From: Streptomyces sp. CB01249
Lineage (GTDB): Bacteria; Actinomycetota; Actinomycetes; Streptomycetales; Streptomycetaceae
DNA: 64,000 bases
Reading direction: 5' to 3'
Assembly (NCBI RefSeq): GCF_001905735.1
Contig: NZ_LISW01000006.1
Coordinates: forward strand, 342,955-406,954
Shown here one piece after another: positions 59,601 through 64,000 of the stretch. Each line of letters starts with the position of its first letter. Within the stretch, counting starts at the first letter, position 1. Both the position numbers and the translations under genes were made by a program. The notes under the pieces were generated by a model, which saw only the letters and a list, made by a program, of their open reading frames with translations, was not told where the DNA came from and made no database searches.

Positions 59601-60368
59601 ATGTCCATCTGGGAGATGCTCGCCGTCTTCGCCGCGGGGATCAGCGCCGGCACGATCAACACGATCGTCGGCTCCGGCACGCTCATCACCTTCCCCGTCC
59701 TGCTCGCCACCGGCCTGCCCCCGGTCACCGCCACCGTCTCCAACGCGCTCGGCCTGATCCCCGGCTCCATCAGCGGCGCGATCGGCTACCGCAAGGAGCT
59801 CGAAGGACAGCGCTCCCGCGTCCTCAAGCTCACCGTGGGCGCCCTCATCGGCGGCCTCACCGGCGCCACCCTGCTCCTGGCCCTGCCCTCGACGGCCTTC
59901 GAGACCATCGTCCCGGTCCTGGTCGCCCTGGCCCTCGTCCTGGTCATCCTGCAACCGCGCATCAGCAAGGCCGTCCAGGAGCGGCGCGCCCGCACCGGGG
60001 CACCCGCCCACCCCGACGGCGGCCCGCTGCTCTACATCGGCCTGACCCTCGCCAGCGTCTACGGCGGCTACTTCACGGCCGCCCAGGGGATCATCTACCT
60101 CTCCCTCATGGGCATGCTGGTGGACGACACCATCCAGCGCCTCAACGCCGTCAAGAACGTCCTCGCGGCCGTCGTCAACAGCATCGCCGCGCTGTTCTTC
60201 CTCTTCGTCGCCGACTTCGACTGGACCGCCGTCGTCCTGATCGCGGTGGGCTCCGCCATCGGCGGCCAGATCGGCGCCAAGGTCGGCCGCCGCCTCAGCC
60301 CCGCCCTGCTGCGCGCCCTCATCGTCACCGTCGGCACGGTCGCCATCGTCCAGCTGCTGCTGCGCTGA
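59601..60368 (+). CDS. TauE/SafE-family membrane permease
   Basis: A 255-residue permease with seven to eight hydrophobic helices. The duplicated half-motifs are GISAGTINTIVGSGTLITFPVLLATGLPP (about 11-39) and VYGGYFTAAQGIIYLSLMGML. Family members export sulfite or sulfonate-derived organosulfur anions; the substrate here is unknown. ATG at 59601 after GGGGGATACGCC. It follows the SPFH gene by 62 bases. Confidence 0.9.
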   Translation: MSIWEMLAVFAAGISAGTINTIVGSGTLITFPVLLATGLPPVTATVSNALGLIPGSISGAIGYRKELEGQRSRVLKLTVGALIGGLTGATLLLALPSTAFETIVPVLVALALVLVILQPRISKAVQERRARTGAPAHPDGGPLLYIGLTLASVYGGYFTAAQGIIYLSLMGMLVDDTIQRLNAVKNVLAAVVNSIAALFFLFVADFDWTAVVLIAVGSAIGGQIGAKVGRRLSPALLRALIVTVGTVAIVQLLLR

Positions 60369-60378
60369 CGCCCCGGCC

Positions 60379-60846
60379 TCAGGACGGGGTGAGGTACGCG
60401 GCCGCCGCGTCCACGAACCGGTCGTGCGCGGACCGCGCGGCCTCCCGGGCGGCGGTCAGCGCCTCGACACTGTGGGACCGGTCCTGCATGCAGTAGGCGG
60501 CGACGACCATGTTCTTCGCCGCGGTACGCACGGCCGCGTCCGGGATGAGCACCTGCACGGCGACGAGCGGCCGGGTGATCGCGGACCGCGTCACATGCGA
60601 AGCGGCCCGCAGTTCCGCGAGCCGCTCGTCGGAGGCCCGGGCGAGCTGGGCCTCGCCCCGCATCCACATGGCCCGGCGGTGATCGGAGCCGGCCGCGGCC
60701 AGGGCGGTCACCGCCTCCAGCCGCTCACGGCGCAACTGTTCGGTGGCGGCCGCGGCGGCACCGCGGCTCGCACTCCGCTGCTGGAAGACCCCCGCGACCA
60801 CGGCACCGAGCAGCGTGCCGAGCACGGCGATGGCGGTGGTGACCAC
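60379..60846 (-). CDS. Small membrane-anchored helical protein
   Basis: 155 residues, with one N-terminal hydrophobic segment AIAVLGTLLGAVVAGVF (about 5-22) and then a mostly helical Ala/Arg/Glu-rich body (RRERLEAVTALAAAGSDHRRAMWMRGEAQLARAS). The GTG at 60846 shares one base with the HNH stop (TAGTG), typical of coupling; an in-frame GTG at 60870 would add eight residues. No family recognised. A coupled role with the HNH protein is possible. Confidence 0.68.
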   Translation of the reverse strand: MVTTAIAVLGTLLGAVVAGVFQQRSASRGAAAAATEQLRRERLEAVTALAAAGSDHRRAMWMRGEAQLARASDERLAELRAASHVTRSAITRPLVAVQVLIPDAAVRTAAKNMVVAAYCMQDRSHSVEALTAAREAARSAHDRFVDAAAAYLTPS

Positions 60847-61352
60847 TACGCCGCCGTACGCGCCAGCCACTCCGGCAGTGCCGAGCGGTCACCCGCCCCC
60901 AGCGCCAGCAGCATCGCCTCCGCGGGGGAGGGCACGAAGGGCTTCCGCAGCAGCGGCATCCCCGCCTGCTCCGGCGTACGGTCCGCCTTGCGGTGGTTGT
61001 CCTCCGCGCAGGAGGCCACCGTATTGAGCCAGGTGTCCTGCCCGCCCTGGGCCCTCGGCACCACGTGGTCGACGGTGCTCGCCCGCTTCCCGCAGTACGC
61101 GCACCGGTGCTGGTCCCGGACCAGGACACCCCTTCTGGACCACGGCGCCTGTCTTCGGAACGGCACCCGTACGTACCGGCAGAGCCTGATCACCCGGGGC
61201 ACCGGGATGTCCACATCGGCGCCGCGCATCCGGAGGCCGGGGTGGGACTGCTCGACAACGGCCTTGTCCTGAAGAATCAGCACCACCGCACGGTTCAGCG
61301 TCACCGTCGACAGCGGCTCGAAGCTCGCATTCAGTACCAGCGTGTCCCGCAT
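60846..61352 (-). CDS. HNH endonuclease family protein
   Basis: A 168-residue protein of the DUF-type HNH group, starting RDTLVLNASFEPLSTVTLNRAVVLIL. The HNH core is HRCAYCGKRASTVDHVVPRAQGGQDTWLNTVASCAEDNHRKADRTPEQAG (about 83-132), with a CxxC and a second Cys for the structural zinc. Such proteins are universal in Actinobacteria and not part of a mobile element here. ATG at 61352 with GGGAGGTGGGCGGG upstream. Target DNA or RNA is unknown. Confidence 0.9.
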   Translation of the reverse strand: MRDTLVLNASFEPLSTVTLNRAVVLILQDKAVVEQSHPGLRMRGADVDIPVPRVIRLCRYVRVPFRRQAPWSRRGVLVRDQHRCAYCGKRASTVDHVVPRAQGGQDTWLNTVASCAEDNHRKADRTPEQAGMPLLRKPFVPSPAEAMLLALGAGDRSALPEWLARTAA

Positions 61353-61435
61353 CCCGCCCACCTCCCGTGTGCCGGCCGCCCCCTGGCAGGCCCGGATCAA
61401 CTCTGGCCCCGGCACGCCGTGATGGACAACGCATT

Positions 61436-61478
61436 AAAAAATGCCCTGCCCTGATCTCTCCAAGACCAGGGCAGGGCA
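61436..61478 (-). terminator. Intrinsic terminator after the PEBP gene
   Basis: A 12-bp stem (61442-61453 with 61467-61478, arm TGCCCTGCCCTG) then TTTTTT on the minus strand (61436-61441), after the stop at 61502. Confidence 0.9.
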
Positions 61479-61501
61479 AACGGATGCGGACGTTTTGGTG
61501 T

Positions 61502-62041
61502 TCAGGCGTTGTCGGCGGGCTCCGCGTATTCGGCGACCAGCTGGGCCCGGCCCAGGGTGTGGAACCGCAGGTTGAACCCGACGACCGCCGGCGAGGCGTC
61601 GCTGTCGGGGCCCAGCTTCTCGGTGTCCACCGCGTACACGGTGAACACATAGCGGTGGTTCTCCCCGGCCGGCGGGGCGGCCCCGCCGAAGTCCTGGGTC
61701 CCGTAGTCGTTGCGCGCGTGCACGGCACCGGCGGGCAGCCCCTCGGACTTCGCGCCGCCCGCGCCGGCCGGCAGCTCCGTGACGGACGCGGGGATGTCGA
61801 AGAGCACCCAGTGCCAGAACCCGCTGCCCGTGGGCGCGTCGGGGTCGAAGCACGTCACGGCGAAGCTCTTCGTCCCCGCCGGGAAGCCCTCCCACCGCAG
61901 CTGCGGCGAGGTGTTCCCCGCCGCGTACACCTGTGCGTCGGAGAGCACGGCCCCCGGGGCGATGTCCTCGCTCACCACGGTGAACGAGGGAACCTCCGGA
62001 TGGAAGTCGTGCGGCAGCGGCGCCCTCTTCGGCTCGGTCAC
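61502..62041 (-). CDS. YbhB/YbcL-family PEBP (Raf kinase inhibitor-like) protein
   Basis: A 179-residue phosphatidylethanolamine-binding fold. The ligand-site motifs FDPDAPTGSGFWHWVLFDIP (about 66-85) and ARNDYGTQDFGGAAPPAGENHRYVFTVYAV (about 109-138) are both present. No signal peptide, so cytosolic. GTG start at 62041. Bacterial members have no firm function; anion or lipid-head binding is likely. Ends in a U6 terminator. Confidence 0.93.
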   Translation of the reverse strand: MTEPKRAPLPHDFHPEVPSFTVVSEDIAPGAVLSDAQVYAAGNTSPQLRWEGFPAGTKSFAVTCFDPDAPTGSGFWHWVLFDIPASVTELPAGAGGAKSEGLPAGAVHARNDYGTQDFGGAAPPAGENHRYVFTVYAVDTEKLGPDSDASPAVVGFNLRFHTLGRAQLVAEYAEPADNA

Positions 62042-62084
62042 GTCAGCACCTCTCGGTCGGCTCTGTCGGATGACTCCTCCGACC

Positions 62085-62870
62085 CTAGAGCCAGTTGCGC
62101 GAACCGCCGACCTGCGCCAGCCACTGGTTCAGATATGCCGCCCAGTCGGTCTCGTGGAAGTTGTGCAGACCGACCTTGAAGGCGCGGTACGAGTCGCTGC
62201 CCTCGCTGAACAGACCCGCCTTCTTGTCCATCTCCAGGATGACGTCCATCTCGCGGTCGTCCGCGACGAACGACAGCTCCACCTGGTTCAGCCCCCGGTA
62301 CTGCTGCGGCGGGTGGAACTCGATCTCCTGGTAGAACGGCAGCCGCTGCCGCGTACCGCGGATGTGGCCGCGCTCCATGTCGGCGCTGCGGAAGCTGAAG
62401 CCCAGCTGGCCGAAGGCGTCGAGGATGGCCTCCTGGGCCGGCAGCGGGTGCACGTTGATCGGGTCGAGGTCGCCGGAGTCCAGCGCCCGCGCGATCTCCA
62501 GCTCGGTCGTCACCCCGATGTTCATGCCGTGCAGGTGCTGGCCGGCGAACATGGTGATCGGCGTCTCCCAGGGGATCTCCAGGCCGAACGGCACCACGTG
62601 CACCGCGCCCGCCTGGACCTGGAAGGCGCCGCCGACGCGCAGCTTGGTGAACTCGATGTCCTGCTTGTACTCCTGGTCGTCCTGCCCCTCGACCTCGACC
62701 CGGGCCTGCAGGCCCACGGAGAGCCCCTCGATCTGCTGGTCGACGGAGCCGCCCTGGATGCGCACCTCGCCCTGGACGACCCCGCCCGGGACGACGTTGA
62801 CCTCGCTCAGCTCGGTCTCCACCGAGGCGCCACCGGCACCCATGCTCGCGAGCAGCCGCTTGAAGCCCAT
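62085..62870 (-). CDS. SpoOM-family sporulation-control protein
   Basis: A 261-residue SpoOM (arrestin-like beta) protein. It opens MGFKRLLASMGAGGASVETEL and has VNVVPGGVVQGEVRIQGGSVDQQIEGLSVGL, VVPFGLEIPWETPIT and a C-terminal helical extension ending FHETDWAAYLNQWLAQVG. In Bacillus, Spo0M affects sporulation and cytoskeletal interplay; in Streptomyces such genes are developmentally linked. ATG at 62870 with a perfect AGGAGGAG site seven bases upstream. Confidence 0.93.
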   Translation of the reverse strand: MGFKRLLASMGAGGASVETELSEVNVVPGGVVQGEVRIQGGSVDQQIEGLSVGLQARVEVEGQDDQEYKQDIEFTKLRVGGAFQVQAGAVHVVPFGLEIPWETPITMFAGQHLHGMNIGVTTELEIARALDSGDLDPINVHPLPAQEAILDAFGQLGFSFRSADMERGHIRGTRQRLPFYQEIEFHPPQQYRGLNQVELSFVADDREMDVILEMDKKAGLFSEGSDSYRAFKVGLHNFHETDWAAYLNQWLAQVGGSRNWL

Positions 62871-62943
62871 GTTTTCTCCTCCTAGGTCCTGACCCCTACA
62901 TACGCGCGACGACCGTAGTCGGTTCCCAGTAACCTCGAACCTC

Positions 62944-63585
62944 ATGATCGATGGCCCGGACCGTACGCCGCTGACGCGGGATTTCTTCGACCGCCCCGTA
63001 CTGGAGGTGGCGCCCGACCTCCTCGGCCGCACCCTGGTCCGCAGCACCCCGGAGGGCCCCATCACCCTGCGCCTCACGGAGGTGGAGGCGTACGCCGGCG
63101 AGATCGACCCGGGTTCGCACGCCTTCCGGGGCCGGACCCGGCGGAACGACGCGATGTACGGCCCGCCGGGCCACGCGTACGTCTACTTCACGTACGGCAT
63201 GTGGCACTGCATGAACCTGGTGTGCGGCCCCGAGGGCCGGGCCGGCGGGGTGCTGCTGCGGGCCGGCGAGATCCTGGAGGGCGCCGAGCTGACGCGTAAA
63301 CGTCGAGTTTCGGCCCGCAATGACAAGGAACTGGCCAAAGGCCCGGCCCGCCTCGCGACCGCCCTGGACATCGGCCGCGCGCTGGACGGCACCGACGCCA
63401 TCGCCCACGAGGGCGCCGAGCTCTCCGTGCTCCACGGCACCCCGCCCGCTCGTGACCAGGTGCGGAACGGACCGCGGACCGGGGTGGGCGGGGACGGGGC
63501 GGTGCACCCCTGGCGGTTCTGGATCGACGGCGACCCCACGGTGAGCCCGTACCGGGCCCATGTGCCCCGCCGCAGGTCAACTTGA
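62944..63585 (+). CDS. mpg: DNA-3-methyladenine glycosylase (AAG/Mpg family)
   Basis: A 213-residue monofunctional alkyl-base glycosylase that starts base excision repair. Motifs: LRLTEVEAYAGEIDPGSHAFRGRTRRNDAMYGPPGHAYVYFTYGMWHCMN (about 42-91), with catalytic Glu in EVEAY and the intercalating Tyr region YVYFTYGM, and a C-terminal AIAHEGAELSV. ATG at 62944. The TGA stop is overlapped by the -35 box of the rRNA promoter that follows. Confidence 0.95.
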   Translation: MIDGPDRTPLTRDFFDRPVLEVAPDLLGRTLVRSTPEGPITLRLTEVEAYAGEIDPGSHAFRGRTRRNDAMYGPPGHAYVYFTYGMWHCMNLVCGPEGRAGGVLLRAGEILEGAELTRKRRVSARNDKELAKGPARLATALDIGRALDGTDAIAHEGAELSVLHGTPPARDQVRNGPRTGVGGDGAVHPWRFWIDGDPTVSPYRAHVPRRRST

Positions 63586-63610
63586 CTCGCCCGGATGGGC
63601 CCCCTAATGT
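63582..63610 (+). promoter_or_regulatory. Upstream promoter of the rRNA operon
   Basis: TTGACT (63582-63587), a 17-base spacer and TAATGT (63605-63610), a near-consensus vegetative promoter; start about 63617. Its -35 overlaps the mpg stop codon. Further candidate boxes downstream are TTGACA (63623-63628), TAAAGT (63781-63786) and TTGGAC with TAGAGT near 63834-63859, consistent with the multiple rrn promoters of Streptomyces. Confidence 0.75.
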
Positions 63611-64000
63611 TGTCCGAGTCGCTTGACACGGGTACAGCTGTTGGTTCGGTCCATCGGATCGTGAGCCGCGCAGACCCGGAGCGGCCAACCACTACCTACG
63701 ACTCACCCCAGAGGGTGCGAGTTTCGGCATGCCGGAATTCGGTCCCACTGACTCGATTATGAGTAAACGGGAGAAGCCGCTAAAGTAGTGGACACGCCGA
63801 AAGGCAAAAGAAAGGCCCGCTTCGACCGGGAAATTGGACACGAAAGAGTCTGATAGAGTCGGAAACGCAAGATCGAAGGGAAGCGCCCGGAGGAAAGCCC
63901 GAGAGGGTGAGTACAAAGGAAGCGTCCGTTCCTTGAGAACTCAACAGCGTGCCAAAAGTCAACGCCAGATATGTTGATACCCCGGCCTGCTTCGGCAGGT
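63611..64000 (+). other. rRNA operon leader; 16S gene begins beyond the window
   Basis: About 390 bases, AT-richer than the surroundings, with no protein gene. CCTTGAGAACTCAACAGCG and GATATGTTGATACCCC near 63930-63983 are the known actinobacterial sequence just before 16S rRNA, containing the antitermination/processing region. A UUCG tetraloop hairpin CCTGC-TTCG-GCAGG (63986-63999) closes the window. The first 16S bases are not included. Confidence 0.88.

Noticed and set aside
60846..61352. HNH protein as part of a mobile intron, homing or restriction system
   Set aside because: No intron, methylase or phage genes adjoin it; this HNH form is a chromosomal actinobacterial family.
63611..64000. 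tRNA gene or 16S rRNA inside the window
   Set aside because: The typical 16S 5' end (AGAGTTTGATC) is not reached, and no cloverleaf is seen; only the operon leader is present.

Overview
The window reads as a chromosomal core segment of a Streptomyces species. GC is very high, with strong G/C preference at third codon positions and many GTG starts. Many adjacent genes overlap by four bases (ATGA or GTGA). The gene set is typical of the genus: an aerobic-type cobalamin operon under a B12 riboswitch, a Pit phosphate carrier, an Asp23/Gls24-AmaP envelope cassette, FabG plus InhA-type FabI, a TldD/TldE pair, an FHA-ABC transporter and a SpoOM protein. An actinobacterial rrn leader sits at the right edge. 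From memory the order resembles the SCO1790-SCO1850 region of S. coelicolor; I could not check this. No integrase, transposase, prophage, CRISPR array or tRNA was seen.

Layout. 1-6.9 kb: cobD-cobQ-chelatase-cobO-cobB on the minus strand, translationally coupled throughout and headed by a cobalamin riboswitch. 6.9-8.6 kb: a small membrane protein and a Pit phosphate transporter with a PHO-box-like direct repeat. 8.6-15.9 kb: class II aldolase, alpha/beta hydrolase, an unknown protein, VOC protein, zinc protease, an ABC-F ATPase preceded by a ten-codon mini-ORF, and a small HTH protein. 16-20 kb: enoyl-CoA hydratase and the five-gene Asp23/Gls24-AmaP cassette, with a divergent Asp23-like protein. 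20-25 kb: minus-strand genes for an SDR, GH15 glucanase-like enzyme, SURF1, zinc-ribbon protein and DEDDh exonuclease. 25-28.9 kb: a VIT-family metal carrier and a 1041-residue NACHT-NTPase/LRR protein, the strongest immune-type candidate here. 29-36.7 kb: sterol-desaturase-like hydroxylase, lysoplasmalogenase, alcohol dehydrogenase, secreted subtilase, acetate symporter pair and MoaA.

36.7-38.5 kb is a cluster of very small genes. It holds two copies of a 66-base direct repeat, each encoding a tiny cysteine-rich peptide, separated by two intrinsic terminators. 38.5-45 kb: TyrS, TldE/TldD, the FabG-FabI fatty-acid pair and a secreted Cys protein. 45-53 kb: a FadR-type regulator facing a leaderless CynX/NimT transporter across a palindromic operator, then SixA-type phosphatase, SerB, the FHA-ABC transporter and a secreted transglycosylase. 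53.6-64 kb: NarL-type two-component pair, orphan ABC ATPase, NfeD-SPFH pair, TauE permease, HNH protein, PEBP protein, SpoOM protein and Mpg glycosylase, ending in the promoter and leader of a ribosomal RNA operon whose 16S gene starts just past the window.

The genes are mostly housekeeping, with several small regulons visible: B12-riboswitch control of corrin synthesis, probable PhoP control of phosphate uptake, and GntR control of an exporter. The least explained pieces are the NACHT-LRR gene, the duplicated Cys-peptide locus, a genus-type extragenic repeat carried inside the cobB reading frame, and a perfect 24-bp inverted repeat touching an SDR stop codon.
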